Part shown: positions 34,230 to 43,300 of the stretch, piece by piece
Layout: each line of letters begins with the position of its first letter
Position numbering within the stretch: position 1 is the stretch's first letter
From: Streptomyces sp. VRA16 Mangrove soil
Lineage (GTDB): Bacteria; Actinomycetota; Actinomycetes; Streptomycetales; Streptomycetaceae
DNA: 64,000 bases
Reading direction: 5' to 3'
Assembly: GCF_017377775.1 (NCBI RefSeq)
Contig: NZ_JAFVLN010000001.1
Span: 1,054,001 to 1,118,000 of the forward strand
The notes under the pieces: generated by a model
Told to the model about the DNA's origin: nothing
What the model saw: only the letters and a program-made list of their open reading frames with translations
Database searches by the model: none
Made by a program: the position numbers and the translations under genes

Positions 34230-36113
34230 CTACTCCCGCACCGGCCGGTCGCCCGCCACACGCGACCACCACACCCCCTCGCCGTGCGTGAGCCCCGGCA
34301 GCGCCAGCTCCATGTCGCGGACCCGACGCGCGGTCAGTTCCCCGGTGATCAGCCAGGAGGTGCGGCCGCCCGTCGTCTCCCCGAACTCGGCTCCGTGTGC
34401 CGCCAGTCGAGCGGTCACCGGGGCGAGGGCGTCCAGCGGGATCTCCACTTCGAAGGTGTGCACCGGTTCGAAGACCCGGGTGCCGCAGCGCTCCAGGGCG
34501 CGGCGCACCACCAGCGCCGTCACCGTGCGGAAGTCGCCCGCCACGCTCACCGGGGAGTCGAACCCGGAGCGGATCAGGGTGACCCGGCAGTCCGTCACCG
34601 GCCAGCCGTGCGGGCCGCCCGCGGCGAGCGTGGCGTGCACCGTGTCCTCGACGGCTTGGTGGAACGCCCGCGGCAGGGCGCCCAGTTCGGTCTCGTACGT
34701 GAAGACGCGGCCGGAGCCGTGCGGCCCCGGTGCGATCCGCAGGCCGACGGTCGCGGGCAGACCCGTGGTGCTGTGCCCGCCCATCTCCTCGACGTCCTCG
34801 CCGGTGGCCACGGGGCGCTCCACGCACCGGATGCGGCTCGGCTCGAACGTCGCCTCGATATCGAACTCCTGCGCCAGGGTGGCCCCGAGGACCTCCTTCT
34901 GCACCTCCCCGTACAGCAGGAGTGCCGTCGCACCGGCCGGAGCGGGCCGGGCGTGGATCAGCGGGTCCTGGTCGGCGAGGTCGAGCAGCGCGGCCCGCAG
35001 GCCCGCACCCCGGCCCGGGTGGACCGCGCGCGCCACCGTCTCCAGGGTGGGCGGCGCGAACCCGGCCCGCCCGGCGCGCGGCGGGCCCAGCCGGTCGCCC
35101 ACCCGCACACCCGCGACACCCCGCACCTCGGCGATCTGCCCCGGCCCCGCGACGTCCCCCGCGCAGCCGACGACCCGCAGCCCGGTGATCCGTGCCGTGA
35201 GCTCCTGCGCCCCGCCCTCGACGTCCTCGCGCAGGAACGTCACCTTCTGGCGGGCCCGCACCTCACCGTCGTACAGACGCAGATACCCGATCCGCTCCCC
35301 GGCCGTCCCGCGGCGCACGGCGAAGACCGTCCCGGACGGCGGCGCCGTCCTGTCACCCTTCCCGGCCGCGGGCAGGAACTCGCGTACGGCGTCGAGCAGT
35401 TGGGGCACGCCCTGACCGCCCAGCGCCGAGCCGAACAGGACGGGGTGCACCAGTCCTTCGCCGGTGCGTGCGACGAGCGCCCGGCGCAACGCCGCGGGGC
35501 CCGGCGGCGGCCCGTCGACCAGCGCGGCGAGGACCGTGTCGTCCACCTCCGAGAGGGTCTGCGCCGCCGCGTCGTCCAGCGCCCGCGCGGCGACCGTGGC
35601 CCGCGGGGTGCCCGCGTCGCGGACGTCGGCCAGCGGCACCACGGACGGCGTGAGCCTGCGGCGGATGTCGTCGAGCAGCGGGCCGGTCCTGGCGCCCGCC
35701 CGGTCGACCTTGTTCACGAACACGAGCGTGGGCAGCCCGAGCCGCCGCAGCGTCCTGAGCAGCACACGCGTCTGCGCCTGCACGCCCTCCACCGCGGAGA
35801 CGAGGAGCACGGCCCCGTCGAGCACGTCGAGGGCACGCTCCACCTCGGCGATGAAGTCGCTGTGCCCGGGGGTGTCGATCAGATTGACCTGGGTGTCGCC
35901 GACGGTGAACGCGGCGACGGCGGAGCGGATCGTGATGCCGCGCTGCCGCTCGATCGCGCCGGTGTCCGTCCGGGTGTCGCCGGCGTCGACGCTGCCGAGC
36001 CGGTCGATGGCGCCCGTGTCGAACAGGAGCCGCTCGGTGAGACTGGTCTTACCTGCGTCGACGTGGGCGAGAATGCCGATGTTCAGGGTGGTGCGAAGCT
36101 GCGGGATCTGCAT
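34230..36113 (-). CDS. ribosomal-protection-type GTPase (OtrA/Tet(M)-like, EF-G family)
   Basis: 627-residue translational GTPase. G1 is LAHVDAGKTS, followed by GITIRSAVAAF (switch I), G3 DTPGH, G4 NKVD and a G5-like GSALGG. It then has the domain II-V order of EF-G, without the EF-G-specific G' insertion. Length and sequence resemble OtrA of oxytetracycline producers and Tet(M)/Tet(O) proteins that release tetracycline from the ribosome. Whether it confers resistance cannot be told; similar genes are common in Streptomyces that make no tetracycline. Its own ribosome-binding site (GAGGA, 11 bases upstream) is weak and can pair with the leader, which suggests translational control. Confidence 0.88.
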   Translation of the reverse strand: MQIPQLRTTLNIGILAHVDAGKTSLTERLLFDTGAIDRLGSVDAGDTRTDTGAIERQRGITIRSAVAAFTVGDTQVNLIDTPGHSDFIAEVERALDVLDGAVLLVSAVEGVQAQTRVLLRTLRRLGLPTLVFVNKVDRAGARTGPLLDDIRRRLTPSVVPLADVRDAGTPRATVAARALDDAAAQTLSEVDDTVLAALVDGPPPGPAALRRALVARTGEGLVHPVLFGSALGGQGVPQLLDAVREFLPAAGKGDRTAPPSGTVFAVRRGTAGERIGYLRLYDGEVRARQKVTFLREDVEGGAQELTARITGLRVVGCAGDVAGPGQIAEVRGVAGVRVGDRLGPPRAGRAGFAPPTLETVARAVHPGRGAGLRAALLDLADQDPLIHARPAPAGATALLLYGEVQKEVLGATLAQEFDIEATFEPSRIRCVERPVATGEDVEEMGGHSTTGLPATVGLRIAPGPHGSGRVFTYETELGALPRAFHQAVEDTVHATLAAGGPHGWPVTDCRVTLIRSGFDSPVSVAGDFRTVTALVVRRALERCGTRVFEPVHTFEVEIPLDALAPVTARLAAHGAEFGETTGGRTSWLITGELTARRVRDMELALPGLTHGEGVWWSRVAGDRPVRE

Positions 36114-36180
36114 GGAAGGTCGAGTCCTCGAGAACGATCGTCCGGCGTGGGCGCTGAACTGCTTCGAGGAATCGGCGCAT
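36049..36180 (-). CDS. candidate leader ORF overlapping the start of the ribosomal-protection gene
   Basis: ATG at 36178-36180 has an ideal AGGAG site six bases upstream, better than that of the main gene. The frame encodes 43 residues (MRRFLEAVQRPRRTIVLEDS...) and ends at TAA 36049-36051, inside the GTPase gene in another frame, so it overlaps the main start (36113) by 65 bases. Its codons 4-6 fall on one arm of a hairpin whose other arm holds the main gene's GAGGA. This arrangement would let ribosome progress or stalling on the leader set access to the main start, as in erm leaders. It is proposed from sequence only. Confidence 0.45.
   Translation of the reverse strand: MRRFLEAVQRPRRTIVLEDSTFHADPAASHHPEHRHSRPRRRR
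36125..36170 (-). promoter_or_regulatory. SD-sequestering inverted repeat
   Basis: On the minus strand, UCCUCGA (36170-36164) can pair with UCGAGGA (36131-36125), a 7-bp stem with a 32-base loop. The second arm contains the GAGGA that is the only candidate ribosome-binding site of the GTPase gene. Confidence 0.5.
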
Positions 36181-36249
36181 TCCGTTCTCCTGCTCCGGTG
36201 AGGGCTGTGACCCGGTCATGGTGCCCGGCGGGGAGGGGCGCGGCGCAAC

Positions 36250-36696
36250 CTATTTTTCCGGTTGCCGCTCCGGTGGCGTGAACTTCCGTACGTAGCCTTT
36301 CTGCCACGGCGTCTCCACCGCGCGCGGGTCGTAGTGCCGCCGTACGTACGCGACGGCCTCGCGGGCCGGGACCCCGTCGAGCACCGCCAGACAGGCGAGG
36401 GCCGTCCCGGTCCTGCCGCGCCCGCCCGCGCACGCCAGCTCCACCCGCTCGTCCGCGCTGCGCCGCCACACGTCGGCCAGCACCGAGCGGGCCTGGCGCC
36501 GGTCCGCCGGCAGCCGGAAGTCGGGCCAGCGCAGCCAGGTGAACTCCCAGTCCACGGGCGGTGGTCGATGCCCCAGCAGATAGACGCCGTACGTGGGTTC
36601 GGGACCGGTCGGCGCCGGGGCGCGCAGCCCCCGGCCGCGGACCAGCCGGCCCGACGGCAGCCGCAGCACGCCCGGGGCGTCCGCGTCCCACGTCAT
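36250..36696 (-). CDS. protein-tyrosine-phosphatase-like (dual-specificity) protein
   Basis: 148-residue phosphatase. The P-loop CAGGRGRTG fits Cx5R with Cys89 and Arg95. WLRWPDFRLPADR upstream may supply the general-acid Asp. The C-terminus is VETPWQKGYVRKF. I use the ATG ending at 36696, which overlaps the stop of the RibD-like gene by four bases; the longer frame is Arg/Gly noise. Translational coupling with a pyrimidine-reductase/deaminase-like enzyme suggests a small-molecule or nucleotide phosphatase as an alternative to a protein phosphatase. Confidence 0.8.
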   Translation of the reverse strand: MTWDADAPGVLRLPSGRLVRGRGLRAPAPTGPEPTYGVYLLGHRPPPVDWEFTWLRWPDFRLPADRRQARSVLADVWRRSADERVELACAGGRGRTGTALACLAVLDGVPAREAVAYVRRHYDPRAVETPWQKGYVRKFTPPERQPEK

Positions 36697-37862
36697 CGGG
36701 TGCCCCCTTCTTCCGTCCCGGCGGGCGTCACCAGATGCCGGTTCGGCAGCATCGCCGCCGCGGCCAGCTCCGGCACCTCGGCGACGACGACGCCCGCCCC
36801 GGCGAGGACGCCGATGCCGTCCGCGCCCGGCACGAACGTGTCCGGCTCCCGCCAGGCCGTCACCACCCGCCGCACCCCCGCGTCGACGATCAGCCGCGCG
36901 CACGGTTTCGGGCGCGAGGCGCGGTGGGCGCACGGTTCCAGGCTGCTGTAGACGGTGGCGGTGGCCAGCCGCGGGTCGCCGGTGTCGAGCTTCGCCAGCG
37001 CCGCCTCCTCGGCGTGCACCACCGGGTCGTCGCCCTCCCGGGAGTGGCCGCGCGCCAGCTCCGTGCCGTCGGCCGCGACCAGCACGGCGCCCACGCTGAA
37101 CGCGGTCCGCGACGGCGGGCAGTCGGCGGCCAGTTCGCAGGCGAGCCGCAGCCAGTGCCGGTCCGCCGCCGTCGCCTCCTGCGCGGTGCCGGGGACGGTC
37201 GGCGCGTACCGGGTGACGATCACGTCGCCGACCCGCTCCGTGCCCAGGACCCGCATCCGGCTGCGCGGTCCGCCCGGATAGGCGCCGGGGCCGAACAGGC
37301 GCGGCGCGTCCGGCTCGCCGACCACCAACGGGGCGACGGCGAGGCGCAGTTCGTCCGCGAGCCCCTGCTGCAGGAGCTGCGTGTGCACTCGCGCCCCGCC
37401 CTCGACCATCAGCCGCCGCACCCCGCGCCCGCCGAGGTCGTCCAGGAGCGCCGCCCAGTCGACGGCGTCGCCGAGCGCCACCACGTCGGCGGCGGCGCCC
37501 AGACGGGCGCGGGCGAGCTCGGCGCCCTTGGCCGTCGTGTACACGAGCCGCTCGCCGCCCGTCGTCCAGAACGGATCACCGGGATCGAGATCACCCGACG
37601 TGCTCACCGTCACCTTCAGCGGATACGCGGAGCGCCCCTCGTCGACCCGCTCGGCCCGCCGCTCCGCCGAGTTGACCAGGAGCCGCGGCCGGTCGGCGCG
37701 CAGGGTGCCCGCGCCGACCAGGATCGCGTCGCTCGCCGCACGCACCGCGTCGACCCGGTCGAAGTCCTCGGCGCCCGACAGCAGCAGCCGCTCGGGCCCG
37801 GTGTCGTCGAGGCAGCCGTCGAGCGAGACGGCGGCGGAGAGAAGCACGTGAGGGCGGGGCAT
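36693..37862 (-). CDS. RibD-like bifunctional protein with reversed domain order (reductase-deaminase)
   Basis: 389-residue protein. Residues about 1-215 are a RibD_C/DHFR-fold reductase: LSAAVSLDGCLDD, AILVGAGTLRADRPRLL, VRRLMVEGGARVHTQLL. Residues about 230-345 are a zinc cytidine-deaminase-like domain with HAEEA (His283, Glu285) and EPCAH...KPC (Cys311, Cys321). Canonical RibD of riboflavin synthesis has the deaminase first, so this is a permuted architecture. It probably acts on a riboflavin-like or deazapurine-like intermediate. It lies upstream of and overlaps the phosphatase gene by four bases, which recalls the deaminase, reductase and phosphatase steps of riboflavin synthesis. Confidence 0.85.
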   Translation of the reverse strand: MPRPHVLLSAAVSLDGCLDDTGPERLLLSGAEDFDRVDAVRAASDAILVGAGTLRADRPRLLVNSAERRAERVDEGRSAYPLKVTVSTSGDLDPGDPFWTTGGERLVYTTAKGAELARARLGAAADVVALGDAVDWAALLDDLGGRGVRRLMVEGGARVHTQLLQQGLADELRLAVAPLVVGEPDAPRLFGPGAYPGGPRSRMRVLGTERVGDVIVTRYAPTVPGTAQEATAADRHWLRLACELAADCPPSRTAFSVGAVLVAADGTELARGHSREGDDPVVHAEEAALAKLDTGDPRLATATVYSSLEPCAHRASRPKPCARLIVDAGVRRVVTAWREPDTFVPGADGIGVLAGAGVVVAEVPELAAAAMLPNRHLVTPAGTEEGGTR

Positions 37863-37910
37863 GGCGACTCCGTGACCTGGATGGACGTATCCGTCCGACC
37901 TTATCGGGCG

Positions 37911-38882
37911 CTATCGGGACGCCGGCGCGGTCCCGTCACCGAACGGGCGGCCGCCCAGCTTCTCGCGGCCGTGCGCCGTCGCCCACCCCGACAGGTCCGG
38001 GCCGAGCGGCACGATCCGCGTCGGATTGATCCCCTCGTGCACCTGGTAGTAGTGCCGCTTGATGTGGTCGAAGTCGACGGTGTCCCCGAAGCCCGGCGTC
38101 TGGAACAGGTCCCGGGCGTACGCCCACAGCACCGGGTCCTCGGTCAGCTTGTTGCGGTTGCACTTGAAGTGGCCGTGGTACACGGCGTCGAAGCGCACCA
38201 GCGTCGTGAACAGGCGCACGTCGGCCTCCGTGATCGTGTCGCCGACCAGGTACCGCTGCCCCTCCAGGCGCCGCGACACCTGGTCTAGGCGCCCGAACAC
38301 GTCGTTGTAGGCGTCCTCGTACTCGCTCTGCTTCGTCGCGAACCCCGCGCGGTACACCCCGTTGTTCACCTCGCGGTAGATCCCCTCCGCCACCTCGTCG
38401 ATCTCGTCGCGCAGCGGCTCCGGATACAGGTCGGGCGCCCCCGGCCGGTGCAGCGCCGTCCACTCCGTCTCCAGGTCGAGCGTGATCTGCTGGAAGTCGT
38501 TCGTGACGAGCTTCCCGGACGGGACGTCGACGATCGCGGGCACGCTCACACCACCCGGATAGCCGGTCTCGCGGGCGTCGTACGCCTCACTGAGGTAGCG
38601 GATGCCGAGCACCGGGTCCCGGTCGTCCGGATCGAGTGTGAACCGCCAGCTGCGGTCGTCCTGGATCGGGTCGGTGACCGCGAGGGACAGGGCGTCCTCC
38701 AGGCCGAGGAGCCGCCGCACCACCAGTACCCGGCTCGCCCAGGGGCAGGCCAGGCTGACGACGAGGCGATAGCGGCCCGCCTCCACCGGCCAGCCGTCCC
38801 GGCCGTCGGCCGTGATCCGGTCGGCGAAATGACTGCGGGACCGTTTGAAGCCCTTCTTGCCGTACGAGGCGTTGCCGCTCAC
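37911..38882 (-). CDS. glutathione S-transferase-like, glutathionyl-hydroquinone reductase family (YqjG/ECM4)
   Basis: 323-residue protein of the xi-class GST family. The N-terminal motif is SLACPWASR with catalytic Cys46, followed by SVPAIVDVPSGKLVTNDFQQI and the helical C-terminal domain (RLEGQRYLVGDTITEADVRLFTTLVRFDAVYHGHFKCN). In actinobacteria mycothiol replaces glutathione, so a mycothiol-dependent role is likely. The GTG at 38880-38882 has GGAGGGA six bases upstream and gives the normal family length, so I reject the longer frame to 39044. Confidence 0.88.
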   Translation of the reverse strand: MSGNASYGKKGFKRSRSHFADRITADGRDGWPVEAGRYRLVVSLACPWASRVLVVRRLLGLEDALSLAVTDPIQDDRSWRFTLDPDDRDPVLGIRYLSEAYDARETGYPGGVSVPAIVDVPSGKLVTNDFQQITLDLETEWTALHRPGAPDLYPEPLRDEIDEVAEGIYREVNNGVYRAGFATKQSEYEDAYNDVFGRLDQVSRRLEGQRYLVGDTITEADVRLFTTLVRFDAVYHGHFKCNRNKLTEDPVLWAYARDLFQTPGFGDTVDFDHIKRHYYQVHEGINPTRIVPLGPDLSGWATAHGREKLGGRPFGDGTAPASR

Positions 38883-39030
38883 GGGGTCTCCCTCCAGGAT
38901 CCGGACATCGACGCCCACGAGCCTGCCCGCGAAACGCGGTCCGTACCACCGCACTCGCGGAAGGCGGCTGTCGGTGGCGGGTGAGAGGCTCGATCGAGAA
39001 GGAGCCCCGGACCGGAAGGCGCGAGCACCC

Positions 39031-39552
39031 ATGACGACCCTCACCGGCGACTATGTGACCCTGGACGACGGCCGCCCCGCCGTCCGGCTCACCCGGACTT
39101 ACGCCCGCCCGGTCGCGCGCGTGTGGCAGTACGCGAGCGACCCCGCCGAGCTGGCCCACTGGTTCCCCTCCCGGTTCGAGGTGGCCGAGCTGCGCCCCGG
39201 CGCCCGGATCCGCTTCTTCGACGACCCGAACATGCCGGAGTCCACCGGCACCGTGCTCGCCGCTGACGCCCCGCACCACCTCGCCTACAGCTGGGGCGGG
39301 GACGAGCTCCGCCTCGACGTGACGCCCCTGGACGACGGCACCACGCGCCTCACGCTGACGAACGTGCTGGCGAGCGCCGACACCGCGGCGCGCAACGCGG
39401 CGGGCTGGGAGGTGTGCCTGTCCGCGCTGGACCGCGCGGACCGGGGCGGGAGCGGTCCTGCCGGTCCCGAGTGGAAGGAGGTGTACGACGCCTACGTCCT
39501 GGCGGAGTTCCCCTCCGGCGCACCGATTCCCGGCACGGACGACCTGAGCTGA
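39031..39552 (+). CDS. SRPBCC/AHSA1-like protein
   Basis: 173-residue START-fold protein: LTRTYARPVARVWQYASDPAELAHWFPSRFEVAELRPGARIRF, then TLTNVLASADTAARNAAGWEVCLSALDR, the usual AHSA1 ending. It binds a hydrophobic ligand or acts as a stress-response partner. It starts at the ATG at 39031. Its 3' end overlaps the convergent PAS-LuxR gene by 61 bases, an unusually long overlap. Confidence 0.82.
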   Translation: MTTLTGDYVTLDDGRPAVRLTRTYARPVARVWQYASDPAELAHWFPSRFEVAELRPGARIRFFDDPNMPESTGTVLAADAPHHLAYSWGGDELRLDVTPLDDGTTRLTLTNVLASADTAARNAAGWEVCLSALDRADRGGSGPAGPEWKEVYDAYVLAEFPSGAPIPGTDDLS

Positions 39553-40154
39553 GGCGGCCACACGCCCGGCACCAGCACGCCGGTCGCGTAGGCACGGGCG
39601 ACGAGCTCGGTGCGGTTCGCCGCGCCCCACCGCTGCGACAGCCGCCGCAGGTGGTAGGTGACACCGTCGCTCGTCAGACCCGTCTCGCGCGCCGCGCGGG
39701 CCGTGGTCGCGCCCGCGGCCAGCAGCGCGAGGATCCGCTCCTCGTTCGGATGCAGCGGCTCGGGGACGGAGTCCTCCCGCGGCTCGGGCTCGCCGGTCGT
39801 GCGCAGCATCACCAGCAGGTCCGGCAGACCGGTCGCGGTGTCGCTGACCGGGTCGACGATCAACTCGCCCTGCCGCCGCCTGCCGTGCGGGTCCCGCCAC
39901 GTCACGTTCACCGAGTACCGCGAGCGGCGGCGCAGCTTCAGCGCCTGCGCGATCCGGTCCACCTGCGCGGCGTCCAGCGGAGGGAACAGGTCCAGCATGT
40001 CGCGGCCCTTGAGGCGACCCGGCGTGGTGTCCCACACGGCGGCCAGTGCCGCGTTCGCGAGGCGCACCGTCCCGTACGGATCGCACACCGCCACCGGCAG
40101 CGGGATCCGGTCGAAGAGCACCATCGCGCGATTGCGCCACACCACCGCGTCCAT
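39492..40154 (-). CDS. PAS domain / LuxR-type HTH regulator
   Basis: 220-residue regulator. A PAS domain spans about residues 10-125 (VLFDRIPLPVAVCDPYGTVRLANAALAAVW...). The C-terminal LuxR-like HTH reads LHPNEERILALLAAGATTARAARETGLTSDGVTYHLRRLSQRWGAANRTELVARA. GAGAGGAGG lies four bases before the ATG ending at 40154. It is divergent from the P450-reductase fusion gene, which it probably controls in response to a small ligand or redox signal. Confidence 0.85.
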   Translation of the reverse strand: MDAVVWRNRAMVLFDRIPLPVAVCDPYGTVRLANAALAAVWDTTPGRLKGRDMLDLFPPLDAAQVDRIAQALKLRRRSRYSVNVTWRDPHGRRRQGELIVDPVSDTATGLPDLLVMLRTTGEPEPREDSVPEPLHPNEERILALLAAGATTARAARETGLTSDGVTYHLRRLSQRWGAANRTELVARAYATGVLVPGVWPPQLRSSVPGIGAPEGNSART

Positions 40155-40232
40155 CGCGCCTCCTCTCGAACCGGCCCCGACCGGGCGTGCCACGGACCGG
40201 CGCCCCTCACAACCCCGACGCGCCGTGGGCCA

Positions 40233-40248
40233 CTACACAATCATGTAG
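40233..40248. promoter_or_regulatory. small palindrome in the P450 BM3 / PAS-LuxR promoter region
   Basis: CTACA-N6-TGTAG, with perfect 5-base arms, lies about midway between the divergent starts (40154 and 40331). It is a plausible operator of the adjacent LuxR-type regulator, but arms of five bases can occur by chance. Confidence 0.4.
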
Positions 40249-40330
40249 CGCGACGGCGCCGACCGGTGGGGCGGCGGCAGCAAGCTGGGTAGCTCCGATC
40301 CACCGTCTCGCGAAAGGCAGTTGTCGCACC

Positions 40331-43300
40331 ATGTCGCACAACGCGCTGACTCCGCCGCCCCCCACCGACGGCCTTCCGCTCATCGACATCACCGCCACCG
40401 GTCCGGTGACGGCCCCGCTGCAACAGGTCATGGGCCTGATGCGGAAGCACGGCCCCGCCCTCGTGCGCCGACTGCACGGCCGCGACGTCCTGTTCGTCGC
40501 CGACCTCGACCTGGTCACCGAACTCGCCGACGAGGACCGCTTCGCCAAGCACGTGGGCCCCGCCCTGCAGAACGTACGGGAGTTCGCCGCCGACGGCCTC
40601 TTCACCGCCTACAACGACGAGCCGAACTGGTCCCGCGCGCACGACATCCTGATGCCCGCCTTCGCGCTCGGCTCGATGCGCACCTACCACCCGGTGATGT
40701 ACCGCGTCGCCCGCCGGCTGATCGACAGCTGGGACCGTGCGGCCCACGACGGCAGCTCCGTCGACGTGCCCGGCGACATGACCCGGATGACGCTCGACAC
40801 CATCGGACTCGCCGGATTCGGCTACGACTTCGGGTCGTTCGACAGCGTCGAGCCGCACCCGTTCGTGGAGTCGATGGTGCGCTGCCTGGAATGGAGCATG
40901 AAGCGCCTCGGCCGCACCCCCGGACGCGACTGTTCGGCGGTCGACGCCGCGTTCCGCACCGACTCCGACCATCTCGCCCAGGTCGTCGACGACGTCATCG
41001 CGGCGCGGGTGCGCGACGGGGCGGCGTGCGCCGACGACCTGCTCGGCCTGATGCTCACCGCCGAACACCCCCGGGACGGCGGCACGCTGGACACCGCCAA
41101 CATCCGCAACCAGGTCATCACCTTCCTCATCGCGGGACACGAGACGACGTCCGGCGCGATGTCCTTCGCCCTGTACTACCTCGCGAAGAACCCGGCCGTT
41201 CTCGACCTCGTGTGCCGCGAGGTCGACGCCCTGTGGGGCGACACCCCGGACCCCGAGCCCGACTTCGACGAGATCGGCCGGCTCACCTACACCCGGCAGG
41301 TCCTCAACGAGGCGCTGCGCCTGTGGCCCACCGCCGCCGCGTTCAGCCGCGAGGCCCGCGAGGACACCCTGCTCGGCGGCAGCATCCCGCTGCGCGCGGG
41401 CCAGGGCGTCAGCGTCCTCGCACCGATGCTGCACCGACAGCCCGTGTGGGGCGACAACCCCGAGCGGTTCGACCCGAACCGGTTCACGCCCGAGGCCGAG
41501 GCGGCCCGTTCCGTGCACGCCTTCAAGCCGTTCGGTACCGGGGAACGCGCCTGCATCGGGCGGCAGTTCGCCCTGCACGAGGCGACCATGCTGCTCGCCA
41601 TGCTGGTACACCGCTACCGGCTGCGCGACTACGCCGACTACCGGCTCACGGTGAAGGAGGCCCTCACCATGAAGCCCGACGGGTTCACCCTCACCCTCGT
41701 CCCTCGCACCCCGGCCGACCGCCGCCACGGCACGCTGCCCGGCCACGTCGCCGCCCGTACCGAACAGGACCCCGACACCGCGGGCCTGCCCGTGCGCGTG
41801 CGCCCCGGCACCCGCGCCCTCTTCCTGCGCGGCAGCAACTACGGCACCTGCACGGCCCTGGCCAAACAGCTCGCCGACGAGGCCGCCGCGCTCGGCTGCG
41901 CGACCGAGGTCGCGCCGCTGGACGCCTACGCCGGCGCCCTGCCCACCGACCGCCCGGTGATCGTCGTCGCCGCCTCCTACAACGGCCAACCGACCGACGA
42001 CGCACGGCAGTTCGCCGCCGCGCTCGACGCCGAGATCCCCGCGGGCGTCGTGTATGCCGTCCTGGGCGTCGGTGACCGCAACTGGGCCGCGACCTACCAG
42101 CACATGCCCACGCGCATCGACGAACGCCTCGCCGCCGCGGGCGCCGAGCGCCTGTGCGAGCGCGCCGCCGCCGACGCCTCCGGCGACCTCAACGGCACCG
42201 TGCGCACCTTCACCACCCGGCTGCGCGCCGCTCTCCTGGAGCGGTACGGCGACCCCGACGCCACCGGCGCAGCGCCCGCGCCCTCGTCGACGTACGAGAT
42301 CCGGGAGATCACCGGCGGTCCCCTGGACGCGGCGGCCGCCCGGCACGGGCTCGCGGCGTTCACCGTCACCGAGTCCCACGACCTGACGGCCGCCGAACAC
42401 CCCCGCACCAAGCGGTTCCTGCGGCTCGCGCTGCCCGAGGGCACGACGTACCGCACAGGCGACCACCTCACCGTGCTGCCCGCGCACGAAGGCACCCTGG
42501 TCGACCGGGTGCTGGTGGCGCTCGGCCTCGACCCCGACACGCTCCTCGACGTCCGCGACGACCGGCCGCGCCGCGCCGCGCTCACGGTCGACCGGCCGCT
42601 CTCGGTCCGCGAACTCCTCACTCATCATGTCGAGTTGACGCACCGGCCGACCGTGGAGCAGGTGGCCGTGCTCGCCGCCGCCAACCCGTGCCCGCCCGAA
42701 GCGGCCGCCCTGAAGGCATGGACGGCCGACGACCCGCGCACCTTCGTCGAGCTCGTCGAGGACCACCCCGCGCTGCGCGGCGCCCTGGGATGGACGCAAC
42801 TCCTCGGCCTGCTGCCGCCGTTGAAGCCGCGCCACTACTCCATCTCGTCCAGCCCGGACGCAGGCAAGCCCGGCCACATCGACCTGATGGTCTCCGTCCT
42901 CGACGCCCCCGCGGCGTCCGGGTGCGGCCGCCACCGGGGGACCGGCTCCACCCACCTGGCCGCGCTGCGCCCCGGTGACACGGTCCTCGGCCGCGTCCAG
43001 CCGTGCCGCGACGCCTTCCGGATCAGGCCCGAAGCACCGGAACCCGTCATCATGATCGCGGCCGGGACCGGGCTCGCCCCGTTCCGCGGCGCCGTCGCCG
43101 AACGCCACGCGGGGCTCGCCCCCGCCCTCGTCTACTTCGGCTGCGACCATCCCGAGCGCGACTTCCTGCACGCCGATGAGCTGCGTGCGGCCGACGCCGC
43201 GGGGGCCGTCTCGCTGCGGCCCGTGTTCAGCGACGCACCCGTCGACGGGCACCTTTTCGTGCAGCACCGCATCGCCGCCGAGGCGGACGAAGTGGGCCGG

